In this document: positions 46,701 through 56,664 of the stretch, piece after piece
Position numbering within the stretch: the stretch's first letter is position 1
Layout of the letters: every line of letters starts with the position of its first letter
Origin: Plectrocnemia conspersa
Taxonomy: Eukaryota > Arthropoda > Insecta > Trichoptera > Polycentropodidae
Length of the DNA stretch: 64,000 bases
Assembly: GCA_009617715.1 (NCBI GenBank)
Contig: VTFK01000291.1
Span: 1 to 64,000, forward strand
Reading direction: 5' to 3'
The notes under the pieces: model-generated
What the model was told of the DNA's origin: nothing
What the model saw: only the letters and a program-made list of their open reading frames with translations
Databases searched by the model: none
Position numbers and translations under genes: made by a program

Positions 46701-49700
46701 CGATAATGCACAGGACGGAATAGCACAATCCGTAACGTCCCAGACTAGTAACTCTGAGGTAATGGGTTCGATCCCCGGCAGTGGCACTCGAATTTTTATT
46801 GATAAGAAATGAGCTTTTATTAAAAATTATTTGCAATGATATATATCGATTATAAATTATATTGCAAATAATAATTATTAATTATTAATATAGATGTCTC
46901 TGATTCTGTTAATACTTACTATATTATTATGTCTAATTGATTTATCCAACTGGTACAGATTTACCCTGTTGTAACGCATTGGGCTGTCAGGTTATAACAC
47001 AAGATCTAAAATCAATGTGTTTTATGATCCTTTTAGCAAGTCTTTTCTAACTAATTATAAAAAAAAAACATATTACAAAATCATTTTCTAGTGTTTTATA
47101 TTACAAAAAAATACTATTGTAAACGATTCGCATGCGTTTTAATTCAAAATATTTTCCTTTTACAGTTTTACTGTCAGAGAATGATTGTTTTGAGCATAAC
47201 GATATAAAATTGCACATGAGAAAAACATTTTCGTACTAAAAACATCAACATAGTACAAATTAAGTTTGTTATTTATTTTTTCTTTACGGATCATAATTTA
47301 TTTATTTTTTCTTTACGGATCATAAATATTTCATTATTATTAAATGACTGAAAATGATTTGATGTAAGTAATAACGTAAAACATTCTTTCAATTTATTAT
47401 AATTTCTGTAAAATAATCATAAAAACCATAGTGATTTAGTAAGACAGTTACATAATAGTTATTATACCCTATTTGCGTTAATACAGTCAGTTCGAGAGCT
47501 ATTAATTTTATCATAATTTATAATTGAGAAAGAAATGGCAAGTTTGGGTTTATAGGTTCGATATACTTATCATTACTCCTATTTGAACGAATTTATAAAA
47601 ATTAAAAACATTCCTGGAATTTTTATATTTATCAATCAGTCGGAGTAATGATAAGTATATCAAATGTATATCCGTATCGTATGCTTTAGAGCTAATGGTA
47701 GGGGCGTAAACCCAACTTGCTATCTCTTTCTCAATTATTAATATTGATGGATAGCTCTCGAGCTGACTGTGTTAACGCAAATAGAGTTATATGTCAATTG
47801 TACATTTAGTTTATTTTTACATTTAAATTAAATACAACTTTAATTTATTATTTTTTAATAAAAATAAGAATTTCACTATTTTCATTATTTATTTGAGTGC
47901 CACTCAACTTTTTCTTAGATAAATCAAAATTGTCGTATTTTTTGTGTATATATGTTGTATATATATATATAGCATATCTGATACTTATACATGTAAATAA
48001 TAATTGGTTTTTAATTTTTTAACAAATATTTGCCATACTTGGATATTTTTGTATTGCTATGAATATGATATTATGAACTTATAAATTGAGTTAATTTCAC
48101 AGCTTCACATTTATACCATAAGCACACCATTTACATATGTATAATACTCTTTTAAAGCTTCATTAACTTTATAATTGCTCGCAGTGCATCGAACTTAAAA
48201 GTAACCTTTATCACATATCTAATCCTGTTTATTAAAATATATTACTACAATTAAGATTTTTAATATTTTTAAATTAAAATTCTGTATATGCATTTTCGTA
48301 TACACAAGAGCTTTGGTGAAACACAGATATCGATGGCTTTTTATGGCTTATTTATTTAACATAAATAATAACGATTTAATAAACTTTTTTCATAGCGATT
48401 TATTCGATTTTTTTTACAGTGAAGTTCATATTTTTTAACCAGAAATATAAATGTGTGGGGGCGAAACGGTGTAATTAAAAAATAAATAAAAGTTTTAATC
48501 GTGAAGTTAAACAATGTCCTGCAACAAAACAATACACCAATTGGTCGACCGTATTGAATAATTGATTTACCGCCGGTTGTTACGCTCTTGGAATTTATCC
48601 CTGTAGAGTAATTTTCTGGAATTAAGGGTCCAAATAAATTTATTGGGAGCTCATTAGAAAGGCGCTCGACTCCCCGCAAAAAACGAAAGGTTAATTGTTT
48701 TATACTTTTGCCACAGTCTGTTGTGCGTGAGAGTAATGAATTACCAATCGTTGAAATTGCAAAATCCATACATCAAAATTGATAAAATTCACTCGAAACT
48801 GCATCAATTAATCTATGTCGGATTAACCACTGTTGTGGTATTGGGAATATTGAAATTTTAATGTTTCGCTTGTCATCGACTAACGTATTGGCGGTACAAT
48901 GTGTAGGTGAATAAACACACAAACACTTGTTGCGGTGAACTTAATTGAAAAGCTCATATCTCTGATGATATAGGCTGATAATCGCACTTTTGTGAACCCA
49001 GATATGCAATTAGGAACATTACCCTCGATTAGAATCGATTTTTATATCGGGATTATACTTCGTAATACTTTTAACTCGATTTTATAAAAAAATATTTGCA
49101 AGCTTTTAAATTGATGATTAAATACAAATTTATGGTACATTTTCTTTAAATTGTTACATTTATATTAAACCAAAAAATAAATTTAATTATATTTATATAG
49201 TGTTCTGTTTGTATTACACAATAGTTTTTTAACTAGTACAATAAATAGTATCGTTGAATTTTGATTTACGTTAAATAGCAAATTTTCTCAGTACATTTAT
49301 AATTATATAAACGTTCATCCAATTCAAGTCGTAAAGAATTTATTTATTAAGCAGATTTTCGAGAAATTTGCCGCAGTTTTCAGATAAACGGTATGCCGAT
49401 TATGTTTTGCTTAGTAATCCGCATATTGAAATCTTGTTTTATACATTATCTGACAAACCCCCAAAGCTATCTTTTCGCATCTACCATTTTGCTTTAGCTT
49501 TTTAACGTATTACGTATGTGCTTAAATATTATTATCGTAGAGCAGTCAAACGACAAATTAGACATGATTTACGTTGTATTTACGTTATAAATAACAATGT
49601 TAGCATTTTTTGAGTTCTTTTCGATTTTTTTATAAATGTCAAAGTGACAAACACCAGTTTCGAAATATGTATTAAATATTTATATATAGTGAACAATTCG

Positions 49701-52700
49701 GGCACATTTTCCAAACCTACATTTAAACGTCTATCTTGATTTGCTTAGCAATATTTCAGTTATGATCTATTTGTGTAAAGCTCCGCAGTGAATGGTATTT
49801 CAGCGTATAAAAGAGTCTTTGATAGTATTTTTTCATTAAAATATTCTATATAAGTAGTGTGATTTTTTTATGATAGTAATTCTACAAATATCTGACCATG
49901 TATAATTTTTTTTTTGTTGATTTTATCATATTTATTTTAACGTTCTTTTATCAAAGATTGCTGACTATTAACTTTTTTGATAGATAAACTGTTCAATGCT
50001 AATTTGCCACAAGAGTGTTATTGAATAGATAGGCTACGCTGCATACGCTATTATTTACCAAACTTTGGTATTCAATAACCCTTAGAACAGAATCGCCGTA
50101 CATGTACGGCGGTCGATCTTTCACTGTTTTGAAGTACCCCAGATAGTTATATATTTACATATATATAACTGAATAAATAATAAATGAAAAACATTATAAT
50201 TATAAAATATTTTTTAAATTTGATTTAATGTAAATGATATGTATAGAAAATAATACCAATGAATTTAAGAGTACGTAAATGAACATAACAAAATATAGGT
50301 TATATTAATTTTATAAAAAATATTGTAAACCTCTGAATTGCTATAAAAAATTTTCATAAAATTATTAATACACGCAAGTAGTAAAATAAATCAAAACAAT
50401 TAAACGTTGAGAATCACTGAATTTTTTATAAATTACTATAAATGCTTAGGGGTTATGAGCCTAGGTGTGATTGACTTTGTGGCTAATGAGACTCAATGTG
50501 AATTTAGTAGGACTTTTTACTGATATATTTACATGATTATCGGCGAGAAGTTTTCTCCATGTAGTGAAGCTGACGCTGGTGATGATGCCCGTGGATGATT
50601 CTCATTATTGTGACTGTCTGGAGCTAGTGTCAGAAGATAGTTCCTCTTGCGGCGATGGGAGTTCCAAGTCGTCTTTTCGCGTCTGTCGGTGGGGGCGCAT
50701 CTGCTAGTCTCCTCGAGTGGCTGCTGGTGACTCTGACTTTGTGTCTCCTGACTGGGTGACTGTCTATCCTCATCGGAGTCCGGGCTTATATACTTTAGGG
50801 GTTAAAGCTTGCTCGTCACTCGCATATGTGCAGCAATCTTCCAGCCAACCACCGCAGCCGCTTCGTAAAACGGCGAAATACGTCTACGCCTTTAGAAGGC
50901 GACATTCGCTGGTCCAAGGTTATATTGAAATTTTCGGAAATGGCACGGATGTGGTGATTTATGATATCCGTGATCATTTTTTCTTTCATATGCCGCTCCA
51001 TTACCTACAGTTAAATCATACCCATTTTTATTTTGCAAAATTTATCTTCTTATCTATAACATTTATAGCCATATAATAGCGGATAAACACAATAATAAAA
51101 ATATTTTTTGATTGCCGAAATTACAGAACAAAAAATCACTGGATTTATAGCACCGAGAGACACATTGTTTTTACAAGACTCTCTTGACAGAGCCTCTTGT
51201 GTTTTTAATCACTAATTTTAATCAGTGTTCTATACTTTCTTTAGTCTCGAAAAATCATATCCAAAGCAACGCCACCAAAAGAGTGACTTGTTGAAGTATG
51301 GCATAAAGAAAAGCCTTTGGATTAATTTGTTTTTAATTAATGCCATAGTTACAGCGTTATTAAGTCCTTGTATACAGCGTAGCGTTATAATTAAACCTTT
51401 CCATGACATTATCGAAACGGATCCCCCTTGATTCCTATACTAAGAATAGAGATTAATGAGGATATTGATATTGCTTTTTAAAATCTAAGAGCAAAAAAAT
51501 TTGTAGATAAAGATGACATATCTTCAAGCATCTTGAAAATCTCAGACACTATAAAGTTCAAGATTTTCGTAGCGTCTGTAAAATGGTATAAATAAAATTT
51601 ATATTCAAAATTTAATATACAAATGTAAGATCATAGACATATCATTTTAAAGATTCATATAAAATGGTAAATTAGATTATAGTGCACACCTGAAATATAT
51701 AAGCACTAAATTTTTACAGCTCCAAAAAAATTAACGCCAAATATTTTTTTATGATACTTTTTTGGCACATATTATGTAAAATTAAAAAAACATAATTTGG
51801 CACTAACAATATCCTTTAAAACACATGCATGATTTTTTTTACTTGATATTAAAAATGACAGGCCAAATACTTTTGGACGTACCGATATATTGGATAATAT
51901 TTTTTATGCACTATATGAAAAAATCGTCCACTTTTTGCTGAACCTAATATTATATTTGAAATAACAAAGCGCAAACGAGAGAGGAAAATATTGGAAAATA
52001 GATCTATTGTGTTGTTAATTCTCACCCTTAAACCTTGTATTTATATGTTTATCCATCAAAGTGTATAAAAGGAGAACCACGTCAATTTGAAGATAATTCA
52101 TGCGTGATACATGGATACGTCAATATTATACTTACCGATGTTCTCGTTCAATTTTGTATCGCATGTAATCTCTATAAAGATGGATAAAAATATGTAAAGA
52201 AAAAATACTTTCAAAAATATTTACATGCATAACCTTATACAAAAAATTATACTAGGTAAACATACTTATTAAATTAGCATGAAATATAATAAAAAAGCAT
52301 CTCTGATATTTTCTTAGCATAAATAAATGTAATTAATCATAAGTTGCCTCAAGCGATATGTTTAAGTTTACATAGCAATTAATATAATGTTTATTTTACA
52401 ACATGTGTTTGCATAATATTGAAATTTTTAGAAACACCCAAACAAATATGTATTACAGTGTGACATATTTTTGATAACAGGTTAGGACGAAGCGACATGT
52501 ACAATTGGGCACAACAACGTGAAGATAAGAGAGCTTTCTTAAATGCAAACAGATATGGTCAAAATGTAATGATGCCTGATGAAGAAGAAGAAGCTGCTGA
52601 TACAAGACTTGTCAGAGCTTCTCGTCTTCAGCATCTCCGCTCTCTCGACTTTCTCTACAACCAAGATCACAAGCCAAGGTAAACCTTATGCAATTTTAAA

Positions 52701-52965
52701 ATCAACAGATTAATAAAAAATGCATGTTTAATTTTTTTCGTTTCAATTATACTTTGTACAGCTTTGAAAAAAAATTTAGATCGATCTAAAAAAATATCAC
52801 AATCAATTTTAGTAATTAAATTCAAGAAATACATACAATGAAACATGCAGGATGTATTTAAACTACATCACTTAAATTATTCTACTTTGTTCCAGATTTG
52901 GCAAAAGAACATATTCATATGGAACATGGGATAGAGAAAGTGATAATCCAGTGGTAGTATACTAG
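37726..52965 (+). CDS. NPY/NPF-superfamily-like neuropeptide precursor
   Basis: Coding exons: 37726-37865, 52481-52678 and 52896-52965 (stop). The 135-residue product has a 22-residue signal peptide (LLLGVFLVLVSLAFA core). Exon 1 then reads QQFAQLHRYMEMKPR and runs into LGR at the first junction. Exon 2 has a dibasic KR, an acidic stretch and LDFLYNQDHKPRF, followed by the GKR amidation-cleavage site in exon 3. Both introns split the arginine codon of the KPR(L/F)G motif in phase 2, the position at which NPY/NPF genes are interrupted. L-x2-L-x2-LD-x2-Y spacing before KPRFG also recalls NPF. Predicted products are amidated peptides ending KPRL and KPRF. Exon 2 is 198 nt and symmetric, so skipping it would give a 69-residue precursor with MKPRFGKR. 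The mature sequence is not one I can match to a named peptide, so no gene symbol is given. Confidence 0.65.
37866..41689 (+). other. Neuropeptide-like gene, long intron, first part
   Basis: The start of a 14.6-kb intron. Extremely AT-rich with no recognisable exon, repeat or RNA gene, apart from slightly less AT-rich patches at about 39780-39860 and 40060-40150. Confidence 0.5.
41690..43080 (+). repeat. Degenerate long-period repeats in the intron
   Basis: Segments recur at about 345-440 bp. TTTTTTATAAATCAATATAA at about 41703 resembles TTTTTTATAAATCAGTATAA at about 42139. AAAAACTGTTTTGTCTAGTT at about 42533 resembles AAAAACTGTTTTTGCTAATT at about 42878, each followed by TGTAT-x4-AACATAAAA. 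Strongly diverged, over 80% AT, non-coding. Confidence 0.4.
43180..43520. promoter_or_regulatory. Candidate intronic regulatory element 1
   Basis: A block of ordinary base composition in the AT-rich intron, without frames or repeat boundaries. It contains AATGCAAATTAGCAGG and ATTACTTTG-like and ATGACGTGATAAG motifs. Its composition suggests constraint. Purely inference. Confidence 0.25.
43521..44239. other. Intron sequence
   Basis: Moderately AT-rich, including a GC-normal patch near 43600-43790. No feature identified. Confidence 0.35.
44240..44316 (-). mobile_element. Solo 3' end of the 26-kb LINE family
   Basis: TTTTAGATTAAATTAAAACC and CGTGGCCTAACAGGTTACCC match 26256-26316 almost base for base. 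Only the 3' stem-loop and A-rich tail are present, so this is an extreme 5'-truncated insertion. One stem base differs but still pairs as G-U in the RNA. Confidence 0.8.
44317..46524. other. Intron sequence with a possible regulatory block
   Basis: 44540-44800 has a GC-normal composition with TTAACGCCGAGATTATCGAT, repeated TTATC/GATAA sequences and TTAACCAATCAGATAG. It could be an intronic enhancer. The remainder is AT-rich, and the frames at 46029 and 46270 show no motifs. Confidence 0.3.
46525..46660. mobile_element. CG-rich palindromic element, copy D
   Basis: The left arm (GGCGCGTACTGTGAGAT, CTTTCGCTCGTTCGCGTG, AGTGAGTGAGAGATAAGGGC) pairs with the right arm (GCCCTTATCTCTCACTG, CGTCACTTAACACA). 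The right arm stops before its outer end, so the copy is truncated on that side. Confidence 0.7.
46661..46800 (+). repeat. tRNA-derived SINE-like fragment
   Basis: Contains GGGTTCGATCCCCGG at about 46767, a good polymerase III B box with T-arm-like symmetry, preceded by TAACTCTGAGGTAAT. No convincing A box or full cloverleaf is visible. It is therefore more likely a SINE or tRNA-pseudogene piece than a working tRNA gene. Confidence 0.45.
46959..46986 (+). repeat. Dispersed SINE-like repeat, copy 2
   Basis: GATTTACCCTGTTGTAACGC and the following bases match 11281-11308 with two differences. Together with the B-box segment just upstream it may be part of one old SINE family. Confidence 0.45.
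47467..47786. mobile_element. Palindromic MITE with TTATA duplication
   Basis: A 320-bp foldback. The left arm from CCCTATTTGCGTTAA matches the reverse complement of the right arm (CTCTATTTGCGTTAA) for about 150 bp, including CAGTCAGTTCGAGAGCTAT and GATATACTTATCATTACTCC. TTATA flanks both sides (47462-47466 and 47787-47791), fitting a 5-bp or TA-type target duplication. Non-coding. Confidence 0.8.
47787..48539. other. AT-rich intron sequence
   Basis: No feature recognised, apart from simple TA repeats near 47950-47985. Confidence 0.4.
48540..49060. promoter_or_regulatory. Candidate intronic regulatory element 2
   Basis: About 500 bp of balanced composition between very AT-rich flanks, with GGGAGCTCATTAGAAAGGCG, GTAATGAATTACCAATCG and similar TAAT-core motifs. 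A minus-strand frame of 137 codons overlaps its left part (48356-48769) but resembles no protein I know. Regulatory role is inference from composition only. Confidence 0.25.
49061..50539. other. AT-rich intron sequence
   Basis: No supported feature. A few GC-normal islands (about 49360-49560 and 50085-50150) are unidentified. Confidence 0.35.
50540..51080 (-). other. Unidentified coding-like patch inside the intron
   Basis: GC-normal block with frames on both strands. On the minus strand it reads IRAISENFNITLDQRMSPSK, then GVDVFRRF, and continues in another frame as AVVGWKIAAHMRV and a Ser/Gln-rich stretch (QSPSQETQSQSHQQPLEE). The frame changes and missing start suggest a decayed protein-coding insertion, perhaps from a transposon. 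I do not recognise the family. A plus-strand frame (50717-51076) overlaps but is low-complexity at its end. Confidence 0.3.
51081..52480. other. Rest of the long intron
   Basis: 51110-51440 has a frame with KSYPKQRHQKSDLLKYGIKK-like basic sequence and may be a transposon scrap of unknown family. The rest is AT-rich up to the acceptor TTTTTGATAACAG at 52468-52480. Confidence 0.3.
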
Positions 52966-53126
52966 ACATAACTACTAATTTTATTTGAAAACAAACGTAA
53001 ATACAATTTTATATATTGTGAACGTGAAATATCTAATTAATTAAAGTTGATTGGGATATTTTAAATACATATTATTATAATCAGATTTTTTTAAATATTA
53101 TTTTAATCTATTGTGTTTCTTTTCAG

Positions 53127-53174
53127 ATAAATGCTGAACTTGAAAACCGGTCTCCGCTCACTAATCGAAAATGA
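53127..53174 (+). CDS. Possible alternative last exon of the neuropeptide-like gene
   Basis: After a strong acceptor (GTGTTTCTTTTCAG) a frame reads INAELENRSPLTNRK and then TGA. It would join in phase 0 if exon 3 used the internal donor GTG|GTAGTA or GTA|GTATAC at about 52957-52960, just before the stop at 52965. This changes only the C-terminal tail downstream of the amidated peptide. Confidence 0.4.
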   Translation: MNAELENRSPLTNRK

Positions 53175-53533
53175 AGAGAATTACCTCCACTTGAACTTTT
53201 ACATTTGATTGCACAGTTATTTATATAACTATTATGATTTTAAAATTTGTAAAATTAATTTAAAAAAATGCTTCGTTCATGAAAACTTTATGTAATTGTC
53301 TTAATTTTAATTTGAAATAACGTAAATTATATTTCTTCAATATTATTTACTTGTAAATATCAAAACTTTAAATATTAGTTATTAACATAGTATAAATGTT
53401 ATATCAATATATATATTATTATATAATATTCACGTAACAAGTGAATTCATATTTACTTTGTTCTTAAAATTTAATATCTATGATAAAATTGAATATTATT
53501 TAATAATGTTAATAATGTATATTTAATTTATAA

Positions 53534-53539
53534 AATAAA
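53534..53539 (+). terminator. Polyadenylation signal of the neuropeptide-like gene
   Basis: AATAAA about 570 nt after the stop at 52965 and 360 nt after the alternative stop at 53174. It is the most plausible of several in this AT-rich UTR. Confidence 0.35.
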
Positions 53540-56340
53540 TCTATAAATACCATGTTTATTGAGCATTCTACATCATTTTTCATTACAATAATATTCAGTT
53601 GAAAGACTATTGAGAGAGAAGCATTCAATTTATTTTATCTATTTAAAAAATATAAATGGACGAAAAAATAAAATATTTGCAACAATAGACAACATTTTAA
53701 CTATGAGAAGCATATATTTCTTCTGTTCCATTAAGTGAATGTCCTTTTTATTAATATTTATAAGGCAATGCAAATTGCGAAGTGTTAATTTTAGTTAATT
53801 TAAAAATACAATCCACTTATATCCAATCGTATTAGATTGCATAGTGTATTTCAAAATAACCCTAATTTTTTCAAGTCGAAAGCGAGATAGTAAAAATGCT
53901 AAGTTCTGACTTATCAAAGTTCCAGATGGAAGTGTATTCCGAAAGGAAGTGTCGTACGTACACATATCAAGATTATGTCCGAGATATATAAATACATATA
54001 TAATATTTTAGAGTTATGGAACATGCTTTCGCTTTTTCCAGCTCCTAATCTTATCGCCAATACGACGGTTTGGGGTGGAAACAGACTATTTTGCTATGTG
54101 ATACTTTTCTTATATAAATACTCATGTCACGATTATCTTTCAGAGAGTTAGAAATTAATCAAAGCAGTCACATGAAACTTTGATTACCTGCTATTCGCAT
54201 TCTTGTGACTTTTCAGCGCCTATATTGGTACCTTTGTATAAACACTAACTGTCTTTTATTTAAGTAAATTATTGTATCTGCGATCGTCATGAGCGTTTGT
54301 ATTACGTTAGCATAATAAATATATTTTTTTCTATTCATAAATACAATATTAAATGTGCTTTCAACGAATAATTGCGACACATGTTAATCTGACGCTTACC
54401 GAGCTACATTCATTACATTCTACAGAATTTTATTCTCACTTGTTGTATTATCTGTCTTTTTACTATAGTTTTCAGATAAAAACCAAAATTTCAGTTCAGC
54501 TCTAACTATTCCCTTTGGACTACCACTACCATTTTCGACTTTTTATAAATAAACGAGAGTTCAGTTTGAACTTGAATCCAGTGAAGCTTATGTCAATTCG
54601 ACACTCTCACACCGACCGCTCGATCTAGTCAATCAAATCAGTTACAATAATTTTAAAAAAAAACTCGATTTTGGAGATATGGGACATTGATCTAACCCCT
54701 TTCCCCGGTCGTATACAAGTCGTAATTTACTACCAATTCATTTTCCGACTTCAAGATGTAGAATGACATTTAAGCCCAAATTTAGTTTTGTAATTTAAAA
54801 AGCAACAAATTAAAAGGATCAGAATAAAAATCAAATTTCGGTCAGAATTTTATAAGCAGCCTGGTCATAATAATATTATTCAGGATCAAAATCAATAGCA
54901 AATGGTTAGAATAAAAATTACAAAAAAAAAAAATTCTGACCATCTGTCAAAATAATTCTTATCATTTAATATAAATTCTGCCATCTAATAATATAATATT
55001 CTAATTATAATAAGCATCTAATAATAATATACCAAGCAAAAGCACCACATAAAATTGAAAATAACAAATAATTTATGAGTAGTTCCTAGGCTAACGACTA
55101 GGCTTAACTAAGATCTGACGATTGAAGTGGGAAGGCGGTCTGTGTCTAAACCTTGATGGTGTCGATTTGAAAATCTGGGTTCTGAATTAATCGTCGATAT
55201 TGTAAGGGCTTATTTAACCTATTGCGGTATTATTTACAAATTAAAAAGTAGCTATAACGACCACTTGAACAACAAAAATATAAATATTTCACACAAAAGA
55301 AGTATCAATCCGTTACAAGTACTAGAAAATCTCAGATCTCGGTACTAGAAAAGACTGCGCCAACAATAACAATCGTGCACATATGCCAAATATAATATAA
55401 TAGCACAATACTGCCAAAGACTTATCCCTTCTCGCCCATAATCATTACCAATAAAAACAACCCTTTGTGTGAGAAAACACACGCCGGAGACAATACGTTC
55501 GAACCTGTATCTATTACAATTGTTCTTCGAACTCCCTAGTTACTGATTGCCGAAGTAGCCAGCTAAACTGTGTTTTCTCTTCAGATGTGAACATAATTTG
55601 GAGGTGGGTTTAAGAAGCGATGCAATTGGTTTGTGAACATCATTATTTGTGCCTCATAACATCATTATTTGTGTTCAGAGAACATTACGACTTATATTCC
55701 AGATACTTCATAAGCACTCAACCGACAACTACAACTTGTCATATCAGCAAAGGCTCTCTAACTTAGAAAAGCCGCATTCTGATATGATATTATTTCGATA
55801 CTGTTGTGGTAAATTATACCTACTAAATGAAAATGTCAATTTTTCAGCTTCACTGGAAGCAGACTCAAGATCTAAACTTGAAAATATTGGTTCAAAGCTA
55901 GAAGAGATTGCTCTGAGGCATCGTTACGACTAATATATAGAAAACATCTTGGGAAGGGAACACCAAACATACCCGTCTGTTGTCTTCTCCATTTGTAAGA
56001 ATAATTGCAGATGAAAAATCTACGCTCTTTTTATTATTATTGTATCGAATATTTTAATACTGGTCCATTACTCAAGCGAAGAACAAAAATTAATATGTAT
56101 CTTAAAGTGTTTATGATCTTCGGCAGCTCGTTTAAAATATGTTGCTTCATGATTTTATAGATTTGTCGGCTGACTAATTTTTCTCGCATAATTATAATAA
56201 GAATACTTATTATTGGTCGACTAATGATTCCGAATGGTGTGAGTTATTTGCATAGTTAAACACCAGAAGATCTGTTTGATATGTATTTTTGCTTACGTTA
56301 TTATTTATTTTTATATAACAATATAGAGATGTAATTCAGG
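53540..56340. other. Intergenic region, no gene supported
   Basis: Patches of normal composition (54020-54260, 54450-54730, 55080-55620) alternate with AT-rich DNA. A 94-codon frame at 55649-55933 has NYNLSYQQRLSNL and DMILFRY, faintly like the C-terminal end of LINE reverse transcriptases; not enough to call. Confidence 0.35.
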
Positions 56341-56540
56341 TGTTAGTATCAAGTGGCGGTGTAGAATGCAGAAGAGTGCAGGTAGATCAAAAAGGTTGTA
56401 ACAATCGGTTGGATCCTATATAGAGTAGTACTTGCAGTGGTATAACATAAGTATAAGTAGCAGAGTACTTGCAGTTGTGATGTTGTAAAAGTGCAGATTC
56501 CTCGTTGGTGTCTTTTGAAATGCATGAGTTTGTCAAAATG
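56341..56540 (+). repeat. Dispersed repeat shared with 30229-30340
   Basis: GAATGCAGAAGAGTGCAGG, GATCAAAAAGGTTGTAAC and GTATAAGTAGCAGAGTAC correspond in order to blocks at 30229-30340. Several internal TACTTGCAGT-like sequences add short-range repetition. Confidence 0.5.
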
Positions 56541-56664
56541 ATCTATTCTAGAATCTGATCTCTGCTTTCGCTGGTATCTCTGTTCTGTAGCATTGATCTG
56601 CCATCTATTCTAGACTCTGATCTCTGCTTTCACTGGTATATCTGTTCTGTAGCATTGATCTGCC
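56541..56664 (+). repeat. Tandem duplication, period 62 bp
   Basis: Two adjacent 62-bp units (56541-56602 and 56603-56664) share CTGATCTCTGCTTTC and TCTGTTCTGTAGCATTGATC with three or so differences. They lie next to the dispersed repeat and may be part of the same element. Confidence 0.8.

Noticed and set aside
46700..46800. Functional tRNA gene
   Set aside because: Only a B box and T-arm-like symmetry are visible; no A box or acceptor stem pairs. Treated as a SINE or tRNA-pseudogene piece.
48356..48769. 137-codon open frame on the minus strand
   Set aside because: No recognisable motif, and its 5' half lies in low-complexity AT-rich DNA. More likely non-coding, possibly regulatory.
55649..55933. 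94-codon frame with LSYQQRLSNL, possibly LINE reverse transcriptase C terminus
   Set aside because: Similarity limited to a few residues; nothing upstream resembles reverse transcriptase.
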